Part shown: piece after piece, positions 39,791-55,300 of the stretch | Position numbering within the stretch: position 1 is the stretch's first letter | Layout: each line of letters starts with the position of its first letter | Assembly: GCF_037975245.1 (NCBI RefSeq) | Contig: NC_092575.1 | Coordinates: 2,175,001-2,239,000 of the forward strand | DNA: 64,000 nucleotides | Source of the DNA: Apostichopus japonicus | Lineage: Eukaryota; Echinodermata; Holothuroidea; Aspidochirotida; Stichopodidae | Direction: 5' to 3' | Notes under the pieces: model-generated | What the model saw: the letters and a program-made list of their open reading frames with translations, nothing else | Databases searched by the model: none | What the model was told of the DNA's origin: nothing | Translations under genes and position numbers: made by a program

Positions 39791-41665
39791 AAAGGTTTTT
39801 ATTCCCGTTTTCATTCAGCTCAGGGATTAAGTATTCTGTGTGTGTCATATCAGGCTGGACACTGATATGTCATCAAAACAGAGTACACCTCCAGAAGTAT
39901 CAAGAACCCCAGGGCAAGTGTCACTGGGTCCCCTTATTTGTATTCTTCATTTTATTTAGTGTCAAGCCTTGATATAGCACCATTTGCAGTTAAAGCACCC
40001 TCCATTTCACCCAAGATTTCATGATCACAATCAACAGTCATTGACTAAGATTGACACTATGTTTGTCCCAGACTTTAATTGAGCCTGTAATTTTACCCAT
40101 TAATTATTTACCCATGTAATTTTACCCATGTAATTTTACCCATTTTTTAACATAGTCACAGATAGTTGTGTACTTTTAATGTAATCGGTTAGGGCCTGTT
40201 TTTTGGAATTATAGTACAGATACTTCTGCTAGATTCAGTACTCATATATGTACTTACAGCTTTGTGCACATACCACAAGGAATTTTGACTTTTACTCATA
40301 CTCATGCTGTTGCTTTTGTAAAAAATAACTTTTGGTTATTTCCCATTGTGTCTCTGAGCTCCAGCCCATTTTTCTAATATATGACAGCTGTACCTATATT
40401 ATTTCCACACAGATAATGTTAGTACCTCTTTGCAACAGGTGGATGTCCCATCTGATTAGTTCAGGTTCAAAAAGATGAGTATCAACTACAAATGATTTCT
40501 CTGAAGTCTATGTATAGCTATAAATATATATGTAGATATATATATGTAGATTTTTATTTATTCGATAAGGTGTGAAATATTTATATTGATGTGGCCTTTG
40601 TTGAAATTAAATGAGACATTGTCATTATTTCTTACCTAATTTTTTATGACATTTTTAAAGTTCTTTTGTATCAATTCTATAACTATTCTCGTGGCCAGGG
40701 GTTGAGGGACGGCCTCGTTTAACAGCATAAAACTGGTGCTGCTTTCAATCTACTGACCTATACGACCTAGGGGTTCCATAGTCCACCTAGGGGTTCCATA
40801 GTCCACCTAGGGGTTTCATAGTCCACCTAGGGGGTCCATAGTCCACCTAGGGGTCCATAGTCCACCTAGGGGTTCCATAGTCCTCTAATATTTCCAGACT
40901 GAATAACTAATTGCCTAAGAACCTAGTGGCTATGTGAAAGTAAAACTGTGTTCTGCTTTGACAGAAACAATGAAGAGAATCACAGGTTTAGTTTGATTTG
41001 AGTGTGCATCACCATAGTGACCATACCGGCTCTGTGGGAGGGTCACCTGGGGGAGGGGGGGGGAGAGGAAAGGACAGAGAATGGGTGCTAGGAGAGGAAG
41101 GGAGAGAATGGGTGCTCGAAAGTAGTGTGCAATTTGGAAGTAGTTAGTATAGCAAAGAACAAGCAAATACTAAGTTGCATATATTTTTTTATGCATTGAT
41201 TTTATATTTGATTCTATATTACTGCTTTACAGGGCTTAGCCAAGAATTCCACAGTGATGCATTGGCATGGAGAAAAGTTTGCAATTTGTGAAAATGCTAC
41301 ATGTATTATGAAAAAGTACATATAACTACTTTACTGTACGTGTCTATTATAAATATAGTGTACCTTCTAAACTGTATGTTTACAACATCTGAATAACTGA
41401 TTTTAGAGAAGCTCAATTTGCAGGAGCAATAAGTGTAAATGTCCACACATAAAACTCAAATGTCCAAAAAAACATTCATGTAAGCTTAATTTTGCCAGAA
41501 TGATCTGTTTGCAGACCCTTGGATACATATCTTTATCGTACAATTTATAATATAAATGGTTTATCAAGATGATGATACCTGTACAATTGTCCATATATAA
41601 CAATAACAGATTTTCCTGACAGTCTACTATTTTAGTAGCAGTGGTTTGGACACAGATCGATAGTT
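39791..41665. other. intergenic stretch with a 20-bp tandem repeat
   Basis: At 40763-40885 the unit CCACCTAGGGGTTCCATAGT is repeated six times with small length changes (AvrII palindrome CCTAGG in each). The rest is AT-rich without exons; a (TATA)-type tract lies near 40530. Confidence 0.5.
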
Positions 41666-42021
41666 TTAAAGGGTGTGAAGACTCGCGCAAAAAGGAAACG
41701 TCTAATGCCGGTAATCTTACCTAGTTTCGAATGAGGTGTAACAGAAGTGTTAGATACCACCATTGATCCCACAGCTTGCTACCGTCGGTAATTAGACACT
41801 AGTGTACAGTCAGTACATGCAGCTGCGGTCAATGCCCACAGCACAGTGTACAAACGATACAGCTATGGACATCTCAGGTCCAGCTAAAGATAATAAGGTA
41901 TCACGTTTCATTACTGTCTGCATTTTGTAGCGACAAGCAGAAAACTTCATTTGCAAGCAACGGAACGTTAACTTTTTCAGAGCCCGTCACACGGTTTGGG
42001 GCGAGTCTTCAATGCCTTTAA
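41666..42021. mobile_element. TTAA MITE, copy 2 (complete)
   Basis: A 348-bp body bounded by TTAA on both sides (41666-41669 and 42018-42021). The terminal inverted repeats AGGGTGTGAAGACTCGC and AGGCATTGAAGACTCGC match at 14 of 17 positions. TTAA duplication points to the piggyBac or Kolobok type. No protein-coding capacity. Confidence 0.8.
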
Positions 42022-45000
42022 AGATCAAAACGTGGAAAGACGAAAAAATACCAGATAAAAAACAATCCAACGACGTCTACCAGCTAAAATAATCACAACA
42101 CAAAAGAGAAGAATCGTATGTCTTTACATTACTCTTAGGGCCAAATGTTAATATATTTTGGAAACATCACAGATAATAAACTTTATCCCTTTTCATGCGA
42201 GCTATACACAATGCTTTCGAGCTTAAAATTTTGAAAAATTGTACTTAAGATATTAACAGCAAATTTGTGCAAAAAATGCTTTTAACAACTCAACTGACTG
42301 AGGTTTGTGTATATTTAGTACTTGGAGACAGTAAAAGAAGAATTGCGACAACAGGTATACCATCTATTATTTTCAACTTACTTTCAACTCGTATCTACCA
42401 TTGTTTCATGTGCTCAAGATACCTTCATGATTTAATATAAAACATTTCAACTTGGAAAAGACGTTATAACGCACCAACCCAGCTGAGGCTGGTGTAATGG
42501 AACATGCTAGAACAACTACTGAGGTTGAGGTGTGGAGATGAGGGTCAAACTCTGGAGGGCTTGAATTTGTGACTGAAGTATAAACATTTTACAAAGCACA
42601 AAGTTGATATCATTGGTTCAAGAACAGCAGAATTTGGTGATATGAAAAACCTTACTTTGATACACTACACTTCACCATCTTGAAAAATGTAGGTCATAAT
42701 CAACAAGGTCAAACCTGAGACTAGACTAGCTCCACAACATTTCTACTGAACACAAAAAGCACCCTAATACAATGGAAAACCTCACGATAACATTCATTTA
42801 AGAAACAAGATGGAAGAACATGTTGTACTTGAGGTGTTAGCTCCAACAAATTTGGAAAGGAGTGGTGCAGTAACACCACTAACCCACCCTGTTGCCTGCC
42901 CCTCCCTCCCTCCCATCACCTGTAAACCAGGGAAAACTGTTGCTCGCTACACTTCCCTACTGCCCCCCCCCCTCCCCCAAATCTACTCTTCGTGCATTCT
43001 TCAAATTTAACTTCAGGAAAATATCACTAAAACCAAACTAAAGTCATGACCTTTGACCTGTCCTCCAAACTAGCAAAAATCAACACTGTTGACAGACTGG
43101 AGCATAAATTGAGAAGGAGCATCTTCTGAAACCAACAGGAAACCCCAACCTAGCATCGAGGCCTCCAATATAGCGGACCACTCAGTTCCGGAACCAATAA
43201 ACCCTTAGGCTTACTATCCCTGGTCAGCACTAAGGTTAAAGGTCATCACCATTGGTCGCAAAGCTAAGCATGCTAAAACTTGCTTGAAGTTTTCAAAAGT
43301 ATTTTTTGCTGTCTAGAGACATGATCCACAAAATGTATTCCTAGCCATTCAGGAGTATAACTAAAAAAGTAGTCAATTAAATATCTGTGTGGATATTAAC
43401 TATTTTTAAAGTGGCAGTAAAAAAAGAAAAAAAAAAATTTGACTATCTGGCATATTTGTGGGCAATACAGACGACCTTTACAGCAAGAATCAGAAGATGA
43501 CACAGTACAAATATTGATATTCTTAGCTGAGAGCTATCCAATATAATTCTTATACATCTTGCACAATACATATCAATGATGATTAAATATTAAGCAAAAA
43601 AAAGTCTCCTCAAATATATTTCCCCTTCAAAATGACAACGATCACCTAGACCTACGTTTTTCATTTTCTTCACATATTTGAATCAGTACCACAGTTTACA
43701 ATGGACAATGCAAAGCCAAGTAAGAGATTACACCAAGTGTACTTTGAAAGACTGTAGAAGTAACTTGCATTACTATAAAACAAAAAATATGAAAAAAAAT
43801 TAATAACTTGCCAACAATTGAACAAGCATGATAATCTTGTATATCAGAATCTATGTAAAGCTGCCAACTATGAGGAATGACAAATTTGTGACAAAAGAAA
43901 AAGCTTAAAATAAGGCAAATTTGTGTGTGTGTGGTTTAAAAGATGGTTGCATGGGACGGGGTGGCATCGAGTATTCACCTGACAAAACAACCACCAATCC
44001 AACGTTCTATATTCTTTTCCAGGAAATCCCGTGGAAATATTTACCGGCAGGAAATGGACATTGTGTATTGGTTACAGGATATCCTAACACTTGGGGGGGG
44101 GGATCTAAATTCTATCGTTGTAACAGCTTGACCTTCCTGACTTCAGTGAGAGAGAGACAAACGTTGGAAAGGTGAGCATTTGATTTCCATCTTTGAAGCC
44201 AATAAGAATTATTTTACATCTGACATTTTTTAACATTATGTCCCATCATATGGAATACATGATTTCACCTGTTTTGAGCCACATTTTTTACACAGAGGGC
44301 AACCAGAGCACCAATGATGAAAAGCTTCACTGACATGACAATAACTAAACTAAATAAAAGAAGTTTCTTAGAGTCTTCTTGCAGCATTTTGGTCAGCCTA
44401 CATTTGTTTAAAAAATGTATATTAACTGTAGATTCAAGGCTTCATACCCAGATTTATTGGAACAGAATATGGCCCTTTTATTGTTGCACCAGAATATGTC
44501 CCTATATTATTGGACCAGAATATGGCCCTATATTGTTTGGCCAGAATATGGTCCAATCAAGGACCACAAATCCAGTCAGGAAGTTTGCCATGAAAATATT
44601 GGTGTTCACATTCGATCATCCATGACCATTTGTGGACTTGTCTAGCATAATTGGATGTAAAACTGGAGCAAAAATATTAGGCTCATCAGAGAATTATTTG
44701 CATACCTGGCTTGGATTCCTATTGAGTCTAAGAAGAAAAAAAAACTGTCTTCTACATTCACATGAATAATTTTTAATATAAGTACTATCCAATGTGTATT
44801 ATCAATTCAACACAAACTTTTATTAAACATGTACAACCTAGCTTTCTTATGATATCATATCAATAATTGTAAACAACACATTTTTATGGCCAGAAAGAGT
44901 GGAGATAATTCCGAATAGTCACCTTTCTCTTAGACATCATCAATCACATTGGAATAAACCAAAGCATTACTAGCAAGTTTTCTGGAAATGACAATGAATT

Positions 45001-46093
45001 TGGGATCAATTTCATACTTTTTTTTTAATTCACTTAAAAGTGCAGCTAGAAACCAATTGTCTTCATTAATGTTCAGTGTTTAGTTACAGTTAATTTATTG
45101 ATAGAGAATGCACTTTTTAAGATTAATGTTACCATTAGTGTCATGAGCTATCCAGAAACTTTAACGATACAATGTGTACTTTATGGACCTGCAAAATCAA
45201 AGAACAAAAGGTCCCTCCAATTGTAATATTTGTTTTTATTTTCATTGTGCATAGAGAGATTTTTGTTCCCCTTAGGGATAGCAAACCTGACAATATCTGA
45301 GAGTGGGAAATGCTGCTGTAGACGACGATACCCTGAGCGCCCGCCCATCGCCCGGGGAGTGAAAATAATCCGGGGCCAAATATCAAACTCTACTTTGGCA
45401 GGTAAAGAAGCAAAACCAGAAAAAACATTGAAAATCTTTCAGATTTTACAAATTAAAGAAAGAAAAAAAAAATACATAGCCTTGCCACAAGTAAGAGAAA
45501 CTTGCCCTTTCGATTAATGTTCACCATTAATACACGTTGTACTACTATGAAGATTATTATCTATCCCTAAATCTCTAAAACTACTTTTCACACAAGCCCA
45601 CCCCAGAAAGAAACTGGGCACAAAATACCAGACAACTGATCTGCTCTCAACCCCAGTCACCCCTCGCATCGAGACTGTGACTGTGTGATCATGGTCAGGT
45701 GTGTATTACGATTCCCCTGGGAAGGAGATGGATAGTAGAAACGACCATCTCAGCTTGAGTTTTAATAACTAACACCTTCAGCAGAGCAACTAAATGTAAC
45801 AAACAAATTCACCCCCTTTTGAGACCTGATGGGTTGACCATTCCAAATTCATGGTCACAAAAGTTTGGCACGTAATATTGTGTTGGTTTCCCTGACACCC
45901 AAATGATGATTACAAACCAAGGAGGAAGAACAGATAAGCGCAGGTATGCTAAAAAGGAGAGTTAATGATGAATAAATGCCAACATTCAAGAACTATCTTT
46001 GGAAGTGCTCTCTTTGGAATCCAAGGACCCCCCTTACTTGGAGTGATATTCCATACGGCTGAGATTGTAAATATCTTTCTATTCATTATTCTT
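42022..46093. other. intergenic between NUDT6 and NUDT9 3' ends
   Basis: No gene supported. It contains homopolymer runs and, at about 44455-44560, three to four copies of a ~27-bp unit (core CCAGAATATGGCCCTATATT). Confidence 0.4.
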
Positions 46094-46099
46094 TTTATT
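46094..46099 (-). terminator. probable NUDT9 poly(A) signal
   Basis: AATAAA on the minus strand, about 255 bp after the NUDT9 stop codon. It is the first canonical hexamer I find downstream of the stop. Confidence 0.4.
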
Positions 46100-46353
46100 T
46101 GACATAGTAGAAATATTAAAGCAAAACCAAAAAAATACCCGCCTTATACTAATACAGAAGTGGATATATCACGTTAAAGCAGCAACTCCTCCCCCCTTAA
46201 AATGAAAAGCAAGACTGAGGATAAAAAATAAAGGAAGTGAGAAAAACTTGGCAGGTGGGACAGGGGCTTGGGGGGAGGGAGGGGGGAATGTTTGATAAAA
46301 AGAAAAGGAACTTGGGCAACAAATTTCTGAAAGAGCTACCATCTTTGATTAAG

Positions 46354-49300
46354 TTACGATTTGGCGTCCCAATGAGCTTTACGGTGAACAGCTGTTATGT
46401 GTATAAACTCTTCGTGACTCGCGTATAGAGACAGGTCAGAGCTTATGTCGGCCCAGTGGGCATCCTGAGCATCGTCTCCGGCTGTTAAATTGAACTTTCC
46501 GACGCTCTTGCCTTTCTCATCGTGAAAATTGACCGCGATAGTTTCCATCCAAGCATTGTCAGTGTTCCTTGGATCGTCCACATAACCTCTGTATACCTAA
46601 GGAACAATAAAACAAACAAACAAATCCAAATCACTGATTCATAGAATAACATAAAAAAGAATTCTAATTCCTACCCCCCCCCCCCCCTCCCATAGATGCT
46701 ATCAAGTTATTTTCCTTCTCTCATAAAAAGGTACCAACAGCTTAATTCAGAACAGTTAGATAATTTAACTAGGTTAACTTGGTGTTGGTGAAACAACTTT
46801 GACCAACAAGGCGGGCCTCCCCGAGTACATTTTATTCTGTTTTCTGAAAAAAGCATTGGAGGGGTACTAGGTTAATTGTTGTCATCTTTTTTCAAAAGTA
46901 ACAAAAATTCTTGCGGTATTAATAAAATCTGTAAAATATATTAAAAACAAAAAAGAGGATTCTTGTTACTATATGGGTATTCCTAGGGAAAACTGGATTT
47001 GGCTTACTTGATGGAATTTAGCCGACCGTCAATAAGGTGCATGTCATAATAGCAATGAAACTCAAATAGGTTAGGAAAACCACTCATAAGGATACAAGGA
47101 GAAACAGGGAAGGGTATGCCCCTCTGTAATCCTTTATAACACCCACAAGAAAAGTTACTGGGCTTTCCTTCAGCAGGCCGTTGGCCTCTTTCCATCTGTA
47201 CTGTTCACCTTACCTCATAACCATGTTTGAATAGTGCAGCAATCTCCTTCTCTGTGGATTTTCTCTCTTTATCTGGTATGTCTATGCTGTTAAGTGCTTC
47301 CTCTCCAAACTCTCTCTTCAGGGTGACTGACACTCTTTCTCCTGCGTCTACCATACCCTGTAGACGAGAGACGATCAAACTGAAACTCGTAAGAGAAGGC
47401 CAATATGTAATACAGAAAGTCAAGTAACAGGCAGTTCATTCTGCATAGAAGAACAGTCAAGGTCATAGAAGTACAGTCAAGTGCATAGAAATAAAGTCAA
47501 GTGTATAGTCAAGGGCATAGAAATACAGTCAAGTGCATAGAAATATAGTCAAGGGCAAAGAAATATAGTCAAGTGCATAGAAATATAGTGAAGTGCATAT
47601 AGTACAGTCAAGTGCATAGAAATATAGTCAAGGGCATAGAAATAAAGTCAAGTGCATAGAAATATAATCAAGGGCATAGAAATATATTCAAGGGCATAGT
47701 AATATAGTCAAGTGCATAGAAATATAGTGAAGTGGATATAGTACAGTCAAGTGCATATAAGAACAATCAAGTGCATTGAAATACAATCAAGTACATAGAA
47801 GTACAGTACAGTATATATAAGTACAGTACAGTGCATAGAAATATAGTCAAGGGCATAGAATTACAGTCAAGTGCATAGAAGTACAGTCAAGAACATGAAG
47901 TTTGCAATCAAAATAGTACCTTTTTTAGTCTCATACCTAAAAAAGACTTGGCATTTGAGTCAAATCATCCCCTACTATATAGTATAGCCACTACTGGAAC
48001 AGTCCATAATCAGCAATACTGTACAACACATGTAGGGAAGTACAAGGGCGGATTAAAGGGGGGAGGGGGCTGGGAGTAAAAACTGGTTGATAGGGCAGGG
48101 TGGGCGAAAAGAGGGGCGGGCCAGGCTGCCCATGTCAAACAGCAAAGCTAAGGCACTGGGCCACCTGCCCTTTATATTGTGTATAACATTCACAAAGAAT
48201 AGGCAGTGATATGATCGCATCATTACAACTACACTAGTTAAAGTAGGTCACATAATAAATGCAATTGGTATTCAATCCGGACTCAAGCTTTTTTTCACGG
48301 GACGAAACATTTGGGGGGGGGGGCTTGCGTCCCTGGGACGCAAACCTTTTTGTTTAAATGTTTACTCACCCCTGGTATAGCCCATACTCCTGAATCTTTC
48401 CGCATTATGGATACAAATTGTAGCACTGGTTTTCCTGAGGTAGGATCTAAAATCTGTTTACCCTTCTTGTCTCGCTTCCATCTGAAAGGGACGAAAAAAT
48501 GAAGAGGAACTAACGCATCAAAGTATTTTCACAGTTGACATGGATCAATAAGTTATGTTGACCTGCCCATGGTTGACTCACCACACACCATCCCAAAAAT
48601 GCTCTTGCCACCTTCCAAACACAGTGCTTAGAGAATAGGGTCAAGACAGGTATATGATGAGCTCAACAGGTTTCTCCTACGCAAAGTCACCTTGTTTGGA
48701 ATAGTTTGTAGGTGTACTTTCAAGTCCCAAAAAGTATAGGTTAGGCTGTGCAGGGTTAAAAAATCTCACGTTATTTTGTGCATTGGTGGTATCCCTATCA
48801 TGTTTGTATATGTATAGTATCTTAGAAAGGTTTGCACAGTGAACAGCATATAAAAAAAAATTTAAAATTTAAATACCGTTCTAAATACAGAACATTTTTA
48901 ACTTGTGTAATAGACTTGTTGACAATTATATTTTAACAGCTATCAGACGTAAATAAACGCAGTTTACTGTTATTATACAGTACTTTACCTCTGACTCAAG
49001 TGTAACTTTTCATGACATATATGGCAAAACTTGGTCACCACTGCAAAGAATCTACTGTAAGTTTATTCCATGAACAAACACATTCTTTGTAACTTAGAAA
49101 TTTAATGAGAATTAAGCAATTTACCATAAAATCCAGATCACAACTGTACAACAAGTACAATTCACAAAAAGACATAATGTTAGATAGTAAAAAATGTGTT
49201 CTTTTGTTAAAGTATCTTGGAAATAACCTCTAAATCAAGTGTGGAATGTGACCATACGACGTCCATTGTCTCGTACACCTGCGAGCATACTTCGTACATC

Positions 49301-52300
49301 ATGTGACTGCATTTTACACCATGTGACTATGCATTTTTTACCCATGTAACTGCATTGCACACAATGTTACTATGCATTTTACACCATGTGACTATGCATT
49401 TTACACCACGTGACTGCATTGCACACCACGTGAATATGCATTGCACACAATGTTACTATGCATTTTACACCGTGTGACTATGCATTTTACACCACGTGAC
49501 TGCATTGCACACAACCTGAATATGCATTGTACACCATGTTACTATGCATTTCACACAATGTCACAAAGTGCATGTGTGAAAGTCTCACCTAGTGACAATG
49601 GGATCAGCTGCATGATTCGGTCCCCATTTCCCTAGAAGACCTCTTCCATTCATTCCTGTTCGGCCGTTTGGATTCCTATCAAAATGGAAAAAAAAATTAC
49701 ATAGTATATCATCTGAGTGGTAGATTTGGAAGAAAGAGAAATTGGGCGTTCTCCTAAAGATTGTGGTGGGCGGGTCAGTCATGTAGCTCAAAGATAAATT
49801 GGGCGGTCTTCGAGGATGTGGTGGGCGGGGCAGTCATGTAGCTTAAAGGTACAGATTGGAATGTGCATATGTATGAAGAGTAGGAGACGGGTAGAGATTG
49901 GAATAAAGTAGACTGCATACAACGCACGTAAAAAATATTCAATCCTCCCAAAAACTCTGGATGTATCAGAGTTTACAGACTTACTGGTTGGCTGAGAATA
50001 ACGGGAAAACTATTAATAGGCTTGATGTATTGGAATTTACAGTACAGGTACAGAACTAGAGCATGCATAGTCTATAAAAAGTGAACAGAAGATATCTTCA
50101 GTTATAACAGGAGACCGATGTAACTTAGAGCAGGCATCAATTTTCACTTTACCTTGGAATTCCACCTGGCGTTGTATACTTTGAACAGTGACTTTTCCTA
50201 TTCACTTTCCCGTCAATCAAATTAAACTTGAATTTCTTGCTGTCATTTTCCCTGTTGAATAAGCCCAAGAAGAAAATAAAGGGTAAACAAAACTATTAGT
50301 TTATTGTCTAGTACTATGAGTTGACTATAAGATAAACAAGGTATAATTGTGAAGGTTACCTCTTAGGGTTACTTCTAAGAAGGTACAAAATATGAATAGT
50401 ATATAGTTTTTGTTTTGTAGCCTGTTCTTGAACAAAGGTGTACAGAACTGTGCTTTTCCATTCTCATTTCAAATATTGACACAAACATGTTTTATACCTG
50501 GTTAGGCTGGTTTACATCATGTACAGTACAGTATATATTCTTAAACTTAATACTACCGGTTAGAACAGGCAACGGTAGACGATTATTAGTCCTGATGTGA
50601 AAAGCTCCAATGAAAAACGGATAGGTTGCCTTTCAATGAACAATAAATACTTTCTAGAAAAATGAAATGTTTTTACACTTTTGCTAATGGTACAATGTGC
50701 TATAGATACACTGTACACTATGGTACATATTATACATAGCTCTGCCTACTGTTACAGGGCGCAGTCATTTTGGCAAGTGAGAGAGCAGCTGGGATTTTCT
50801 TACAAAAGTTATCTCTGGATTGGCGCTATTGATTACAGCTCGCAACAAACATTAATGTTTGATCAAACATTATCTCTGGATCGGCACTATTGATTACAGC
50901 TCGCAACAAACATTAATGTTTGATCAAACATTATCTCTGGATCGGCACTATTGATTACAGCTCGCAACAAACATTAATGTTTGATCAAACATCTGGAGGT
51001 CTCTGTCCTCTAGCACATTAATCAAACTTATAAGTTTGAGAATGATGGCACAAGTGTGAAAACAAGTACAATTCCCCTATTACCACCCCTCCCTCACCCC
51101 TGTGGTACGGGTACCAGTACCCTCCTCCCCACCCATGGGCTCTAAGCATGGATACAAGTACTGCAGGTAATTTGGACTATATACAGTAGAGTGGTATCCA
51201 CACTAGACCCCATGTGAATGAGTACCAACTGGTACAAATCTATGAGATTGAGTATTAGCAGTACAAATCTATGAGATGAGTAATTCTGGCAGTACAAATC
51301 TATGAGATTGAATACTGGCAGTACAAATCTATGAGATTGAGTACCAGTACAATCCATGACATTGAGTACAAGCATCGGTAATGTAACTATGCTAGAATAA
51401 GAGTACCAGGATGGGCTCACATTAAACCGACAGTAAGTCAGAAATCAGAAAGGAAAAATGGGCAATTGATAGCATTCCTGGTAACTGTGTCTAATGTGTG
51501 TTCAATTGCACTGTGTGCTTAATGCACACATACTGTACTGTATACACATACTGTATACAGTATCAATCTGAACAACAGAATTCAATGACTGACCGAGGAG
51601 GGCAAATTTGAATACTCTAAATATACTGTAGTGCAGTAAGTACACTCATACAGTATGTAAATAATATGTATGTGTTATATGCAAATACAGTATTGTATCG
51701 TTGAGACTCCTTCACTATATATTTGTCAGTTGTCACAGGCACTGTTTGGTGCAACAAAAAAGCTTTTCTTTAACACAATTTAGGGAACAGTACAATATAA
51801 CTTAACATCACATTGATAAACAGTTAAATATTTGACTTACGATGTTATATCGACGTCTGCCCATACAGGACCAGCCTTCACGGACGGTGCTGTGTATTCC
51901 ACGGGGGAATAATCCTTCCACTCTGCTGACCAATCCACCTTATCGTCAGGAACGGTCGTGCGGTTCACAGTGGACCCAGGATATGGAGATGAACGGGCCT
52001 TGGTATGGACCCCTGTCGTGGTAGCCATCTCGGACAGGTGTCGAATGTGGCCAAAGTAGATGAGCCCGCTGAAGAGCCTGGAAATATAATCAAAACACAT
52101 CCTGTTTACTAGCAGGATTGCTACAGATTGTATTAAAGGAAAGTGAATGTTTGCTTGAAGTACTATATATAGCACACTGTGTACAGTACTTAGTAGCATC
52201 CACCTTCCACACACAGCATTCTGTATACAGTTGTACAGTAGGCATACTGTAGTAGTACAAGTCATATGATGTGCACAAGGTCTATTGCGAAACTAAATTG

Positions 52301-55300
52301 CAAACTGTTTATGCTGCAGTTATTATTCTACACTATGGGCAGTGTATTGGCAGATCATTGCACTGTAACAGCAGGAAGGAAAGTAAAATTGAAGTGCTGG
52401 TATGATTATATGGCAAACTGCCATCCAGTCATGCTATGTACAGCAATTCAATATGACAGTAGGATACACTACAGTAAAACCAGTATCAATGTCCTTCACC
52501 ACTACTACTACTACACAACTCACAGTACAGTGAACGCCTGGTAACAGACTCTACCATTTCATGTCAAAGGGGAATAACTTCTATGCCAGAGTAAAAACTC
52601 AATGGTGAATGGGTTTATTATTGAAATATATATGCTACTTTTGTGACTGACATACGGTAATGGGTACTAATAGCTCTTACTATCTGCAGGCCATACAAAG
52701 TCACAATTACAGGCTTAATAGTTTAGTTTTAGTTTAGTAATAATAATAATAACTGTTATTTATATAGCGCAGGTATCCAGAGCACAAGGCAATGTTCAAA
52801 TGCGCTCCCATGTAGAAAAAAAGGATCAGGAGGGACACTTAAGTCCCCATCAAGGACCCTATAGAGAGAGAAAAAACTGAAGACACAAACACTCAGACCT
52901 GATTACAATGCTTAAAGTGCTTGTCCAAGCATTCTTAAACCCATTGACACTACTTGCAAGTACAACTTTCTCAGGCAAACCATTCCACTTATTCACAACC
53001 CTATTAGCAAAAAAGTTATGCCGAATATTAATCCTACTATGTGACTTTTGGAGTTTAAGACAATGACCTCTGGTACAACTACTGTTAGCAAACATGATAA
53101 AGTCGGTAAAGGATAAATAGCATAATAACATAGCAACGTGTATTAATCGGCACTTTAAACAGAAACAGAGATTTAAATATAGATCTGGTGACTAATACTC
53201 ACTGCTTAATATCAGCTCTGGCTGATGTACAGTACTGTAGATAGGTTATAAGGTGAATACTGAATAGCCTAGTTTGCCGTTTACAGTGCAGTATATTTAC
53301 ATGTAGTAGATACAATCACGTAGAAATGCATCATAATCCTCAAATAACTTATTGAGATTACTACCATAGCTCAGCCTGTCCTAGAAACTTGTTTAGATCT
53401 CCCAGATTGGTAGCCAATCTGGGCATGAAATGATTTCAAATGACAGGACATGCATCACTACATATCTTGAACTGATAACCAGTTGCTTCACAGACACAAT
53501 GAACACATCCAACATACAGAACGGGAGGGGAAAAAACAGTCGACTACAGATCGCATCAAGCTGTATAAACTTCAGAGATTTGGCACCAGCCGACCTATTA
53601 TAATGAAGCTGAGCTCTGTATAAAAAGTACAGAAAAATAAAGTTTTGTATGCATGCCTGTATGATACAAACTGTCAACCTGTGAGTAGTCACCACTTCAT
53701 TAAAATGACTTAAACCTGTCCACCATACGGACTATTTATACCTTATGGTGGTGTTGAAATTTGGGACACAAACAAGGTACCACCACCTCTGCGATTAGTC
53801 AACATCTATAGTCACCAGGATTTAAGAATAGATACTTCCTTCTTACCCATGAAACCATAGCAACCATCGAAAACTTAACAACATAATATAGTATACATCA
53901 CTGCTATAAAAAGAATAAATGTGTACGGTGTTTACTTCCTTCTCGTGTTTCTACCACATATGGCACAATGAATATTAATGATCGACTCACTACCATATAT
54001 GGGCAGGCAGGCAGCCATTACTGCCCAAAAACAAATTTGTAATCATTCCAAATCAAAACATTAGTATATACTGTAATAAATTCTCAAAAATTATAACAGA
54101 TTGCAAGATCAATCAAGTATCCAATGAAAGCCATAATTTTAATTCAAAATTAGCATGATCAAGACTAATTAATATCAACCTTAAATACAAAAAAATCAAT
54201 GTTATCGATAAGAAATGAAACTATATGAAATAAACAGTTTGTAATTAAACACTGTAATTTAAATATTACATGAGGACACCTATTTACAATAGTTAAAACA
54301 AAAGCCAATCTGTCACAACCAAAATCAAGACATGGGAAGAAACAAACAACACAGCCTTAAAGAGCTACCGTAGCAACGTTATCACATCAAGTATTGAACT
54401 AACAACAGGAAAAGAACCTGTACAAAAATAAAATACAGAGGGCAGTAGTTAAAATGTGGTGAATATTGTAGTCAAATTTGATAAAGATATACAATAGAAA
54501 AGGTCACGCTTTTAAGGAAAATGACATCACAGACCAGATATTGTGATCTACTCCAGGAAAGACTAGAGGGTTTAGTAAGACAAAATAAGTTCCATTCAAT
54601 CAACTGTATCTTCAGTTAGATCCTTAGATATTGCCAAATTGGGATTTTCATTTGTAGTTTCAGTTGTCACATTGTCTTCCAATGCCCTATAATTACAGTA
54701 GGATAATGAATCATAACCCTATTTGTAGAAGTAATCATTAGATCTGACATGTAGAAACATTTGGCAAACTCCCTCTAGATATTTCTCCAACAAGCTGCTT
54801 TAAATGTGTAGTCTACTATACTGTACATGTGAGTCAGTACTTACCAACATTACAAAGGTTGCCTGATCCTGTATTAATACATTTATAATGTATAGATAAT
54901 AGATATGATCACTACAGGTACATATTAGACAGTCACTGCACATCTTGAATGCAACTAAATCAACAGAGCTCTACAGAAATATTCATTAAACCCTGCTACA
55001 GAAATGTTAACAATAATCCAATTCTATGTCAAGTGTACTGGCTGCAGCACTACATAACTGCACAAAACACATGAAAGATGAAATACGACTGAAAAAAATT
55101 ACATATCTCTTCTTACACAAATAGCTTGAGTAACTTGAGTAAGCTACATTGTCTCTAAAAGCAGGATGTGAAATGGCAAGGTCTGGTGTGAATGACAACA
55201 TGGGGGGGGGGGGGGGAGTACTGTTACTCAAACAGGAAATAGGTCCATCTAAATTACAGATTAAGTGACAACAGGGTATAGCCTGTCACTCAGTTAAGCT

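Noticed and set aside
47441-49575. Regularly spaced repeats that might suggest a CRISPR array
   Set aside because: The units are contiguous tandem repeats without unique spacers, in introns of an animal gene.
52266-52544. Plus-strand frame with a signal-peptide-like start and several cysteines
   Set aside because: It lies in NUDT9 intron 1, antisense, in repetitive CAGTA-rich sequence, with no splice partners or recognisable domain.
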